From Phytophthora colocasiae (Eukaryota; Oomycota; Peronosporomycetes; Peronosporales; Peronosporaceae), in contig JAGKQI010000096.1 in NCBI GenBank assembly GCA_018806915.1, positions 1,302,001 to 1,366,000 of the forward strand: 64,000 nucleotides of DNA, given 5' to 3'. Positions within the stretch are counted from its first letter, which is position 1, and every line of letters starts with the position of its first letter. Shown here one piece after another: positions 53,001 through 64,000 of this stretch. The translations under genes were made by a program, and so were the position numbers. Under the pieces are notes generated by a model, which made no database searches, was not told where the DNA came from, and worked only from the letters and a program-made list of their open reading frames with translations.

Positions 53001-56000
53001 GCTTTAACATGAGAAACCCGCGCTCTTTTGCCTTGCAATCTGTCGGACCCTCTTGAGCCTCTACTGCGTAGCATATCACGCTCACAGGGTCATGCAGTGG
53101 GTTTGGAAGCATATTACCGCGCGATTCAGCAAATACCTCGATCGAGAGAATCGTGACGTTTGATACAATTGCTGGCGAGATCATCTTACTCGAAGGAGAG
53201 GCTGTTAAAAAAACTGACGGTCGAGCACGCTTGCATCGTATCTTCAAATTACGAGTCAGCTTGATATTGTGGTGCATTGTCAACGTTTGTTTTTACCTTG
53301 GCTGGGGGTTGGCACTTCGCACTTTCGTTCGACAGCCAGGCCTGAACTGTGGAAGCATCAGGAGGGACTCTAGCTGGCATCCGCAAACGTCGGACCTGTC
53401 AAAAGCAGCAAGGATTGTAAGATTACTCGTGAGCACGCTTTTTCTACACGTAGCATAGATACCTTCTCGCTGGTAGCACGAGGGATACTATCTGTTTTCA
53501 GTTGTGAAAGTTTACACCAGGGGGTAATGCCCACCCCTTCCCTGCTTCCAGCGCTGCAGAGCGGATTGAGAAGCTGTCGTGTGTCGGTAGTGTCAAACAC
53601 GCGTAAGTTATGCGAACTTTGTGGTGCAAAGTCGAACTTTTTTCCACCAAACACCATTGCCTTCTCTGGGATATCCGCTGCATAACTATAAAAGGCGGGC
53701 TTGTACTGCAATGCATTTCAATTCAGGCCAGTTAGTGTTATATCAATTGATGTCGCCACACACACACAAGATACTGAACCTGAATCGGATCCACCCCGAG
53801 ATCGTGCGACGATGCTAGAAGTTGGGAGAATGAAGGAGGCTCAGGGTTAAATAGCCAAACGCGAGTGTTGCCCTCTGCAACTCTCGGCACTTGAACTCTC
53901 GGACTTGCTCGAAATGGTTGTGGGTGTGGCGTTAGCGATAACTGAAGGTCAATAGGATCCGATTCTTCTTCCGGAGTTAAAGGTATCGGTTCTTGCGGTC
54001 GTGGTGGCAGTAAATCCTCAATATCACTGATTAAGGGTAAGTCCTCGGGACTGGCCCCAAATCGAATAGATCTCGCCGTCTTCGAAAAAGCCTTCATATT
54101 GTTTCGGTCAGCATGCAATAACCCTCACAAATAGACCGTAAAGCCCTCCAAACCTTGTTTGCTCGCCTTTTTGGAGTACTGAGGATAACACGAGGACTGC
54201 CCAGTTCACTAAGGGGGCTTTCAAGAGGCCGAGCTTCACGCTCCACAATATCCCACCATTCATTGCCATTTCTTGTTTCGGGTCCTTCGTGCACGATATG
54301 CTCTTCAACCAGACGCTGTGAAGCTAATATATCCCCAATTTCCTTGTCTCGGTTCTCCCAGTTGCCAATATCTTCGTCATCGTCTTCGTAATCATCGGTT
54401 GTGTTGTATCCCTCGTTCTCAACTGTTTCAAGCCACTCGCCGCCCGCATCATCTTGTCCACCATCTTGCTGCATTTCCAGGAGAATATTTACAATTGCTT
54501 GGTCCTCTTCAGCTGACTCCTACCCATACAACCAATCGATTCTCTCAAATTCATGCACTTGATCGGCAAGAAAACATTACAGCAGTGAAGTGTAATTTAC
54601 CTGATCTGAGCCACACATTGCTTCATCCTCGTTCTCAGCTTGGCTGTAAGAAAAGTCACTTTTGGCATCGAACGAGTTCCCACATGACATCACTTCATCT
54701 GTAGTCAGTGGCTGATAACGCGCAGGAAAACTGGTGTCGTTTTTTTTTGTCTGCTTGTATAGTTTCTCCATCACTGTGTCAACGGAATCTTTCATCTTCT
54801 TCCGAAAAAATGACTGTGATAGCAGCGATGATGCTGACTGTGCTGGTGAAGCACTCATTGGTGAACCCTTCAATATATCAGGATTGCGTTGAAGGCTTAA
54901 CGACATTATTGGCGTTCCCCTCTCCCCGTTTTGGATACGGCGTTGGCGTTCTTCCTGTATTTGTACACGAATTAATTAGCACAGAAGTCTACATGACGTA
55001 AAACCAAACGAATTGGCAGGCGTACCTCCCAAATAGCAGCTAGAGATGGTACATTGCGTAGCTCTCCAGTACTTTCCGCTGCATTCTGCTGCGCTTCAAA
55101 CCGCTTAGGATTCAAGATGCACGCGGCTGCGACATCAGCTTCTAGAGCACAACTGGATTGTCGATCAAACCACCTTTTGGGAGTCTGAGGAACCGGCGCA
55201 AACCGTCCTTCAAGAGGAGGTGCGGTTTTATCGAGTCCGCTGATCTTCTGTGGCTCGACAGTTGATAGTAGAATGGGTTGGTATTCATCTGATCCCTGTG
55301 CTTCCGTTAGATGTTCTTGTGTCACTGGAAGAGGAAATCGGAACTAAGATGGGTCAACTTGCTACCCTCCCACTGAGCAAAGCTCCAGCTTTCTACCGCA
55401 CCTTAACATTACTAAACACCACGCTGTTCATCCCCTCGATGTTGTAGTCTGCAAAAACCTGCACCCAACACCAATACGCACCCATAAGTTGCAAGATTTA
55501 TAAATTTTACGGATAAAAACGGACTCACCTGCAAGAGGAACGGAACATGCGCTTCATACGGTTGGAAGCGTCGTTCAGCAACACTTCCACTCTCCAGTAG
55601 CTGCACAATTGCAGTCACTACCCGTGGATTGTACAAAAAGATCTGCACAAACAGCTTGGGCTTGGGATGGTATCCGTAAAACGGCGTTCCTTGCACAACG
55701 AGCATCTAAAAACAAAAAATAAAAAAACATTTAGCTTTCGTTTCTCGTCTTTCACAACCTCAAATTTCTCACCTTGGCAATCGTCCTGTTGGGAGTAAAG
55801 CGTGCTGTTTTGTTCTCATGGCTCTGTCGTCTTTGCAGTTGTTTTGTAGCATTGGCAGCCTCAATATCCTTAGCCAGGCGAGGCAGAAGTGCCCTCAATC
55901 GTTCCGGATCCTCGAAATCCGGGTCATCTTCCGCTCGGAAGTAGAAATATGGAAATATCTGGAACATGACAAATTAATACACTAGTAAAAATAATCTACG

Positions 56001-56219
56001 TAGGAATTTACGATTGAAACACACCCCATGGACATGTACGAGAGCTTTTTGACCGGCGGGTGTAGCACCGAAAATACGGACAACTGGGACTTCGCGAGCG
56101 CGGGAATAGCAAGGAGATTCAGGAAGCTTTCCTATGGCATTGATAGGTAGTGGACTACTCATGTAGTAGTCCACTACCACGGCCTCAATGCGTAGGTCCT
56201 CGATGTCCTCGTCGTCCAT
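50083..56219 (-). CDS. REV3: DNA polymerase zeta catalytic subunit
   Basis: A gene of roughly 17-20 exons on the minus strand from the ATG at 56219 (or 56252) to the TAG at 50083. The N-terminus reads VDYYMSSPLPI, VPVVRIFGATPAGQK and, after splicing, GIFPYFYF and FQPYEAHVPFLLQ, matching Rev3. The middle is low-complexity. The exonuclease-like domain (DPDFLAGFEVQKASIGYL) lacks a clear proofreading set. Polymerase motif A is DFQSLYPSLVIGYN, joined across the intron at about 51908-51979. Motif B is NVTYGYTAAGFSGRMPC. Motif C is VVYGDTDSVF near 51320. Two C-terminal metal sites are visible (CRLCGSIGNDVLCQEC, and CTACADRD ... VVC). It extends mismatched or lesion-stalled primers in translesion synthesis. 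Confidence 0.9.
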
Positions 56220-56923
56220 GGCTGATTCGAACAATGAATGTGTTTGATACATAACATGTTTTTTATTAATAATAATACTACTATTACTATATGTATTAAT
56301 ATTAATAATAATAAAACCGTAAATACTATGTCACAGCATGCTGAACCAGTGTACAGTGTACTTGATCTCTCTGCAAACCCCTTGGTAAATAGTACACGGC
56401 CAGCAGTAGAAGGCTCTTGGGGATCGGAGGCCAGTAAGTCCACCATCGACTCGGTTTCAGCAATTGCATCGCTGTTGCTACTACTTAGTGAAGCTGAACA
56501 CGTTGTAGTATCCATCCTTAATCCAAATCTTCGGCAGTAGCGATAGTATCATCCATACGAAGCTTTGAAATTGTTCATCTGCTCGAACGAGGTGGCGAGC
56601 TCTCTGGCTTTAGCTCGCACTTGAATTGGTCTCAACTTCTCACCTCGACTTCGAGTTGCACCAATCCAATTGTACAGCTTCAAGTCAAACTGCCGCACAC
56701 GCTCCGACTGGCCTCTGCGTCGCTCGTTACTACCAATGGAGGCACATCTCGCACGCACTTTGGTGGCATTGCTCTCCTGACGCCATTTCCGTACCGTGGA
56801 CTCGTTCACGTTGTAAGTGGCAGACAAATCCACGTGTTTCACCTGTGACTTCTGCCTAGCGAACTCACTGATCTCCAGTCGCTCGCGGTCTGTAAGACGA
56901 CGCCCTTTGCCCTGCTTGCCCAT
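56174..56923 (-). pseudogene. CENP-B/Pogo-type double-HTH ORF, broken by a TGA
   Basis: The ATG at 56923 opens MGKQGKGRRLTDRERLEISEFARQ, a psq-like first helix-turn-helix (YNVNESTVRKWRQE). An HTH_CENPB second domain follows (RAKARELATSFEQMNNFKASYG). At the position where this domain usually has Trp (GW) a TGA stands (56549-56551), and the same frame stays open to 56174. No DDE nuclease follows. It overlaps the first exon of REV3 at its far end. Probably the relic of a Tigger/Pogo-class element or of a domesticated HTH protein. Confidence 0.6.
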
Positions 56924-57096
56924 GAGAATGACCAGCGTATACATCTTCAATGTATACATCTTTCAATATATACACTATCCGTAGTCGTTTCCGATTGGCT
57001 GTTGATATTGGCACAATGTACCGCTCCCCCTTTATCGCGGTAGACGGCCGCCACATCGCTAAACCCTTCCGAGAGACCGCAACTGCTTGAAGGACG

Positions 57097-60072
57097 ATGA
57101 ATCGGCACGCGCTGGCCGAGGCCACGAGTCTGCATGACGGTCCTGTGCCTGTCTATCTAATGGGGGAGATTGCCAGTAAGTAGTAGCAGTTACTGCCACA
57201 GCAAAGGACTCCTTTTAAAAACATTTATTTATTTTTTATTTTTTGTATTGTTAGATTCAACCAAGTCCAGCGACCGTGATGCGGAGAAGATTGCTGACTA
57301 TATGTTGGGAAGACTTAACAAAAGCAACTTAACTGTCAAGCTGAAGGCGTTGCAGATCATTTCGGTGGGTTTAAAGAAACACGACGCTACTGTTTGACTG
57401 GTCGATCAATTGACAAGTAAGTGTATTGTTTAGTACTGTATCAGGGAAGGCAGTCCAGCATTCACGGAGGCTATCAGGGACGAGGAACAGGAATTATCAG
57501 CCTATTTGCGTGCGTGGAAAACCAGATTCAAAACCCTTTGAAGGCTATTCAAAGTCTCATGCAGTGTATCATTGTTGTTGTAGAGTTTTCGGGACCACCG
57601 GACCCAGTGTATGGAGATGAAAAGTACCGTCGTATCCGAGTGGCGTCACAGGTTAGGATGCCATTTGAATTTTGGAATTATCACGTGATGGGGAGAGGGC
57701 TCATGATGTGATTGATGCATGCAGGAAGCGTTAGTGTGTTTAAACGATGGATTCCTGTCGCGACGTAATGAAGAGCCACCTCAGCAGCAGCAACAACAGC
57801 AGCAGGCTCCCCAGGGTGCGAATAATTGGCAGGCACCGCAGGGAGACACTCCGCCGCCTCATAGCAACGCGGATGGAGCGTATAACCAGGGAGGCCAGCC
57901 TGAACGACAGCACTCGGGTGTTGGTGGATCGTGGGGGCAGCCGCAGGCGTCGAACCGACCGGCGCCTTATCAGGATAACCCGTCGGGAGGCTACAACGGG
58001 GCTAATGGCGGTGGCTACAACAGTGCGTCTGGTGGGGGTTATAATGGGTCTTCTGGTGGCGGCTACAACGCGCCTTCTGCTGGAGGGTACAATGCTCCGT
58101 CTGGAGGGTACAACGGACCGTCAAGTAGTGGTAACAGCGGCTATGGTGGAGGTTATGGGCAAAATAGCTACAACCAGAACGGTCCGCAGGGTGGCTATGG
58201 CCAAAACGCGCCCCAGCAGCAACAGCAACAGGCAAGTGGATTTAGTTCATGGTCATCTGGTTCCAATTCTGGCCTGGCTTCGAAGAGCACTGGCGCCGGT
58301 GTATGGAGCAGTACAGGCTATCAGAAGAAAGACCCTACGTCGGAAAATGAGCCACGCTACAACCCATCTACAAGGCGAGACAATCGTCCTACAGTGTTGG
58401 TAGGTCACTCGCTTAACTTCCCTAAGCCATCCGGGGGCTTCGGTAGTAGCAACACGGGCGCGACATCAGGATTAGGCGGCTTCAATAGTGGCACTTACAA
58501 CCCGAATTTGGTTCGTGGAGCTAGCGCTGGGAACTCATACAACCCGAATGCCATGGGAGGTAACGCACAGGGAGGCTTTGGAGGTTCTCAATCTGGTGGC
58601 TACGGTGGTTCTCAGTCATATGGTGGTTCTCAGTCGGGTGGATATGGTGGTTCTCAGTCGGGTGGATATGGTGGTTCTCAATCGGGTGGTTTTGGCAGTC
58701 ATCAGTCAGGAGGCTCTTCGTACACCGATAATACGAACCGCATGCTCAGCGGCAGTACCCACCGTATCGGTAGTATGGGTCTTCCTGTTAACGGACAGCC
58801 ACTCAGTGATGCGCCGACGACAGCTCTCGGAAAGAAAGCGGAGGTATTAAAAAAGATGGGTACGGCTGCGTTGGAGAAATGGGACCGCCGCAATATGGAC
58901 AAGTCGATGGCTTCGTCCTTGGCCGATAATGACGAGTTGCGTGCTGGCCCGCAAGTAATTGATCACGGCTACTACCAACCAAACGCTCAGCAGGGCGCTG
59001 GTGGCGGCGATACCAGCAGGTACGGAGTTGTGTCGAAGTACGTTGATAATCTTATTGTGCACTCATCATAAAACTGTTGTGTGTAGGGACTATGAGCGTA
59101 CAATGATTGACGGCTTATGCGCACCTGCGGGGCTCTCACGCGCGCCACCTGCAGACGGATTGAAACGTTTTGTCGATCTTGCGCAGACGTTAGATGCACA
59201 AACTATTGGCGACATCTTGCTCGATAAGCTCGAGGACGACACTTGGCAAGTCCGTTTGAAGGGCCTGCACGTGGTTTTAGCGCTACTTGATTCTCCAGGA
59301 GGTGTACCTTACCAGGAGTTTTTCGAGGCTAATGTGGAAGTCGTCGAAGAGGTACGCATTGTTCTGCTATATTTCTTCATACCAATGCATGCTTGTACTA
59401 AATGACGGTGTGTTTTAACAGTTGAGAAAGGATGCGAAGCCAAGTGTTGTTTCTAAGGCATTGCAGGTTTTACGTGCGCTTGGTTATGCAGACGAAAGTG
59501 ATCAAGCTCCTCAACCAACGGCCAAACGCTCGGGGTCGTCTCGAGTGCAGCGCAGTAGTCCCACTAGGAGCCTGTCAAAGCAGCCTCAGCAAGAAGTAGA
59601 CCTTCTGGGTTTTGGATCACTTAGTCTCGAATCGTCCGCTGGTCCAATCGATCATGGTGTACAGGGCACTGCAGACCTCCTTGGCTCGCCTGTGCGCCCA
59701 CAGCCCCCACCAGCCCCTGCACCTCCACAGGAACTTTCGGTGCGTTCGACCTCATGTGCGCTTTTCTTTACAGTTTTAACCATTCTCCTTGTTGTACTAC
59801 AGTTGCTCGACGGCTTTGACACGCTAGGAAACTCTACATCGTCAGAGCCATCCTACCCTCAACAACAACAGCAACAGCAGCAGCAACAACAATATTACCA
59901 GCAACCCCAGCAAGATGAGCACAACAAGGCGTTGGGCCATTTTGGAAAGGACCTTTTCGCCATTGCCAACTCTCCGCGGAGCGCAGGAATGCCTACAGGC
60001 ACAGCTCCGCCATCTGGTGCTGCTGATGGCCCACGCCTCAGTGGTGGGCAGTCGGCATTCAACTTCATGTAG
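57097..60072 (+). CDS. ENTH/VHS trafficking adaptor (tepsin/MTV1-like) with FUS-like linker
   Basis: Eight exons: 57097-57175, 57255-57364, 57434-57509, 57584-57651, 57725-59019, 59087-59351, 59422-59739 and 59803-60072, giving 826 residues. Residues ~1-125 are an ENTH-like domain (LKALQIIS, then YCIREGSPAFTEAI, FSGPPDPVYGD, RVASQEALVCL). Residues ~130-420 are low-complexity Gly/Tyr/Ser/Asn/Gln. From ~545 a VHS-like domain follows (APPADGLKRFVDLAQ, WQVRLKGLHVVLALLDS, VVSKALQVLRALGYA). After it come EVDLLGFGSLSLES and ADLLGSP boxes, which fit AP-complex ear binding, and a poly-Gln tail. Tepsin/MTV1 act with AP-4 or clathrin at the trans-Golgi. The second and third introns were placed to restore the conserved ENTH block. 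Confidence 0.82.
58570..58695 (+). repeat. Coding minisatellite, ~24-bp unit
   Basis: Four to five near-identical units of the type GGTGGTTCTCAGTCGGGTGG, each encoding about GGSQSGGY, in tandem within the ENTH/VHS gene. Unit identity is highest at 58620-58690. The array length probably varies between strains. Confidence 0.7.
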
Positions 60073-60217
60073 AGTATCGCGTGCGATTTATCTGCTGTGT
60101 TATTGGGGTAGATCGAAAGAATTTCTCGCTCTGAACAATGAAGCAAGTAAAACCAACGAATCTTGAATGCTTTTCAACATAACATGCAACGCCAGCCGAA
60201 ACATCCACGTGGCATGG

Positions 60218-63200
60218 TTAAGCTCGAATACGCTTCCTAGAGGAATCCCCAGTGGCGCCAGCCTTCCGTTTTGCTTGAGCAATAAATTGGTCAGGATCCC
60301 ACAGCTCTTGCCGAATCTTGTTGTACGGGCCGTTAAGAATGACCATGACCTTTGTGTCCCGATGGTAAGTAAGTCCAGTAATGAGTTTCGGGGTGATGAG
60401 GAAGTACTGTGGCAACTTGCTACCACACGAGGACTTGGTGATCCGTTGGAACACCTTCCGTTCGTTGTACACGTCCATACCCTGGTTGATCTCGTCCACT
60501 ACGCGGAATGGACACTTGGTGAGGCTTTGCAGAGCCATCAAATACATAATCGTTCCAACAGATTTTTCCTGCAGACAACGCAACCAGTTAGTCGAGTGAG
60601 GTTTAGTTCAGCAACATCGAGATACTAAACGTACTCCTCCGGATTGCTCCTCAGAAGTCATCGCAGACAGCTTCGTATTCTTACGGAACTGCGCTAGACG
60701 CTTGATACCCCACTTAGATACGTCCTGAATATTTTGCACACATTTGTTAAATACTTCATCACTGCATCAGTACAATCGTTCGGGAACAACTTACCGGGTC
60801 CTCGTCGTCCAGCTTAATCTCACCAACACATCCAATATCTTGGAAGAACTTACTAAACGAGGTATCGATGTGCTCTACCACTTCTTTTAGCTCGGCATGC
60901 CATTTCCCCTGTCAATCACACCATAGAAATCATGCAACAAAGGATTGGGTAAGCATTGACCACAAGCTCCAACGATCTGTCCAACAAATCGCACCTTGAT
61001 GCCGTTGATCTTGTCTTCACCGTGAGTAACAAAACTATCCAGGTCTGCCAAATGCGCTTCATCGTCCTCGATCTCAGTGCGCACACGCTCGTAAAGTTCA
61101 CGAATGCTCCTATCACCCCGGAAGCATTCAAGAGCTGCCTTATTATTTTCAATCTTGCCCAGCAACTCGTCCAAGTCATCCGGAAGTTCATTGAAACGCT
61201 CTTCGTAAGTTTCCCATGGGGCCTCTTCCTCTGCCTTGCGCTTCAGGTCCATTGCCTTCTGTGCTACGGTTAGAAGGTTGTCCTTAGCAAGCTTATAAGC
61301 CTCCTTCAGCTCCCTGAGGTGCATATTGTGTGAACACTAGTGGCAAAGAGCAGGACAATAAACTACAATGGTCCTTACCGCAGAGTGGCTTCCATTTGTT
61401 TCAGGTGCTTGTGTATGAAATCCACTCGGACTTGTTGTGTGCCGAGCTGCAGAGAAAAGCATGCTTCCTGAGCGCTGGTCTTGAACAGATCTCTCGATAG
61501 TTGTAGACAACGTTTAATCTGTTGAGCTTGTCTGATGTTGTGCAGCAATAAAGTTAGCACGTATCAATACATGACCACTGCACCTTGATCTACTTACTTG
61601 GAGGCTTGGTTCTTCAACTTCCGAGTTAATGATTCCTCCTTCGCCGACACATCCTAAATAGAGAAAACGCTTAGCCATAAATCCACAGCATCGAAAAAAA
61701 GAACAGCATGCTTGCCTGTGCTAGCTCACTCTGCAGTGAGTAGATCTTGTTGGCACCCTCGCTGATTTTATCATCCAAACGAATGATTGCCTTCCGCTGG
61801 GATCGAATCTCTGTGATTCGATGCTGAGCGTTTCGTTTTTCCTCTGCGTATTCCCTCTCTTGTCCTTTGAGGTCGGTGATCTAACATCGCAAGAAATTCA
61901 CGTTAGATTGGTCAGCCTCTCGCGCATTGCCAGAGCAAAAGCCAAGCCTTACTTCGTCTTGAATCCTCCTCTCCCTTGATACCAGCTCACCCAGGATTTT
62001 TGTCATATCAGCTTTCTCGTCTTCGTTGGAAGTGGAGGTCGCCAGCAAACGAGGGTTCATGAGGTCGTTTGTGCGCGTAGTCACATTTCGGTCTCCATAT
62101 TTGGACACTATAGACAATCAAGACTGGAGTTAGCCTGTGCAAAATGCCTGTACGCTTATCACAGTTGTGGAATGCATACCTGATGTGACGTATTTCTTGT
62201 ACGGGGTCACAAACGCAGTCTTTCGCTCAGCCGATGCGATCTCTTGGAAAATCTGCCCGCCTCTGTTGATAATGTCTTCTGTTTTCTGAGAGCCGACCAT
62301 AACAGTGTGCAGACCAGCTTGAGTACGAAGAGCTTCATGGATAATATCCGGCGCGGTTACTAGCTAGACAGCATTAACAGCCATCACGTTAGCGATTATA
62401 TAAATATTCACCTGACAACTCCGATACACTTACCTCATCCAGGAACCCCATCATGCCATATCTATCGCGGTACTCCCTCATCTTCTCGTTTGAGTATGGT
62501 CGATGGATATCGCGACACACTCCACCTTCCACATTTACAATCGAGATCTTAAGTCTGCGGTCGGATCCGTTATTGACTTCGCGGAGAATTGTGGTGTAGT
62601 CATCGTAGCATTCTGTCACTAGAGCTCCAAGGATCCACTTAGGAAGGGTGTCTTCGACATATTTCGCATGGTTTAGCTCGTTAAGCTTCATCTGCTCATA
62701 AGTCTTCATAAATATTTGACATAAAGGATAGCCTCGAATGAAATAAGCGTACCTCAAGAGCAACCGGGCCCCACACTTTCCTCTTCAGCCGGTGTTGATT
62801 GCTTTTGGCCCATTCAGCAGCGCGAATTGCGTCGGGATCAAACCTCTGAAGAGCTAAACGCCGCTGAACACCCTCGTTATCAAGTTTCTCGAGTTTAAGT
62901 TTCACCTTCCTCTGCTCACTTTCGATATAAGATAGTTCGCGAGCAAGAGCTTCTCGCTTACTTCGAATTTCGGTTTCCTACGCGGACAACCAAACATTAG
63001 AATAGCGTCATAGATATTCACTCAGCTACTGCAAGCTTTTTACCTCCATATCCTTGGCACGTTGCTCCCTTTCCAACTTCTCCTTTTGCTCTTTGAGTTT
63101 AGTGTCATCAGGCATTCCTTCGCGTTCTTTTTTCCACTGCATCGCCAATAAATGCACTAATCAGTCGTATAGTCAGCATAGAATATATGCTCTACTAACC

Positions 63201-64000
63201 TCCTCTACATCGCGCTCCAAACGTTCGAGTTTTCGGCGAGTAGAATTGTGCTGATTGCGTAACTCCTTCACATCCGACAAAGTTTGATTCTGGGCATTTT
63301 CCATCGACTCAATCTGCAAATGCAAACACGCAAGTGGACCTAAGTCAGATATTGCATTGCTTTCAACAAAAACGCCAAACTGTGAGTTCCACTTACGTTC
63401 TTTTTCTCTTGTCGAATCTTTTCGATAAGTTGACGCTTTTCGTTGTCCACCTCGGCCTTCCTAAATATATTATGAACACCAAATCGCATTCTTGTTAGCA
63501 AACTTGGCACGCACTGGTCACGTTATCACCCCACATACTCAGCCTTCACGTTCTCCAGCTTATTCTGCTCATCATCTAGTAGCTTCATAAGAGGATCGAT
63601 CTTTTCTTTGCGTTCATTCTATAAGCAACATTATACCCAGAATTATCAGTGCCTTCAAAGGAAATATTGGCCACACAATAAGCAATACACACCGTGATAG
63701 CTTGTTTGCAACGAAACTTCTCTTCTCTCAGTTCTCCTACTTCGGCCTTCACTTGCTCAAATTCGAGCCACAGGCACTTTTTCTCCATCACGGACGTCTG
63801 TAAACACCACAACCATTGAGTCTACATCTCAATAGCCAACACACAAACTACCAGTGCACACCTCTTCAATGCGCGCTTCGTAGTCTTCAATACGCTCCAC
63901 TTCTTTCTGTCTCTGCGCGTTTTCACTCTTCTTTAACTCCAGCGCTGCACGAGCATGCTCTAGTTCCTGTACCACCACAAAATTCTTCTATCAGTACCGC
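60218..64000 (-). CDS. SMC5: SMC5 (SMC5/6 complex ATPase), 5' end outside the window
   Basis: A multi-exon gene on the minus strand ending with a TAA at 60218. Its N-terminal half lies beyond position 64000. The C-terminal ATPase head shows the ABC signature LSAMTSEEQSGG|EKSVGTIMYLMALQ and the Walker B/D-loop FRVVDEINQGMDVYNERKVF, then QYFLITPKLITGLTYH, diagnostic for SMC5. Long charged coiled-coil exons (61000-62100 and 62700-64000) flank a hinge at ~62300-62760 (VEDTLPKWILGALVTECYDDY ... MMGFLDE). It forms the SMC5/6 complex with Nse subunits, acting in homologous recombination, replication-fork stability and silencing of extrachromosomal DNA. Confidence 0.92.

Noticed and set aside
58570..58695. 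CRISPR-like or satellite array
   Set aside because: Units are contiguous, in frame and encode GGSQSGGY; it is a coding minisatellite.
1..64000. tRNA, rRNA and other structured RNA genes
   Set aside because: None was recognised by eye; small RNAs cannot be excluded without a covariance-model scan.

Overview
The window is nuclear DNA of a eukaryote with compact, intron-containing genes. Introns are short (mostly 55-80 bp, donors GTACGT or GTAAGT). Gene families and element types fit an oomycete, most likely Phytophthora or a close relative: an orphan Crinkler-type NTPase, a chromodomain Ty3/gypsy element, a MULE, PLAC8 duplicates, a CEP83-like basal-body protein and a fungal/bacterial-type acetolactate synthase. 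The species cannot be named from sequence alone.

Layout. 1-5.3 kb: Nup133 (+) and, on the minus strand, a chromodomain + RS-rich + multi-pass membrane protein. 5.8-11.8 kb: an accessory block in which two nearly identical PLAC8 genes flank a MULE transposon and a degenerate Crinkler-like NTPase. 11.9-30 kb: housekeeping genes: a signal-anchored histidine phosphatase, U2A' with an extra SAP domain, a TLC-domain membrane protein, an orphan ORF, a disordered protein, a kelch protein, mitochondrial acetolactate synthase, mitochondrial glutaredoxin, a tiny membrane protein, NAA35 (NatC), CK2 beta and the urease chaperone UreD. 30.4-42 kb: a PIF/Harbinger-like transposase reading frame split after codon 8 by a 10.6-kb tandem LTR array (LTR-internal-LTR-internal-LTR) that carries one 5-bp target-site duplication around the whole array. 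43-64 kb: NAD kinase, a CEP83-like coiled-coil protein, NOP2, DNA polymerase zeta (REV3), a dead CENP-B/Pogo-type HTH ORF, an ENTH/VHS (tepsin/MTV1-like) trafficking adaptor and SMC5, which runs off the right edge.

The host genes are mostly single-copy informational or trafficking functions: nuclear pore and envelope (Nup133, chromo-TM protein), splicing (U2A'), rRNA methylation (NOP2), and DNA damage tolerance and repair (REV3, SMC5). No operon-like logic is expected; several pairs are divergent with short shared promoters. The most unusual items are the tandem LTR array in a transposase ORF, the LBR-like chromodomain membrane protein, the apparent gene conversion of the PLAC8 pair, and the U2A'-SAP fusion. 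I see no tRNA, rRNA or CRISPR features. All splice models are my own reading of GT-AG sites with frame continuity and lack transcript support.
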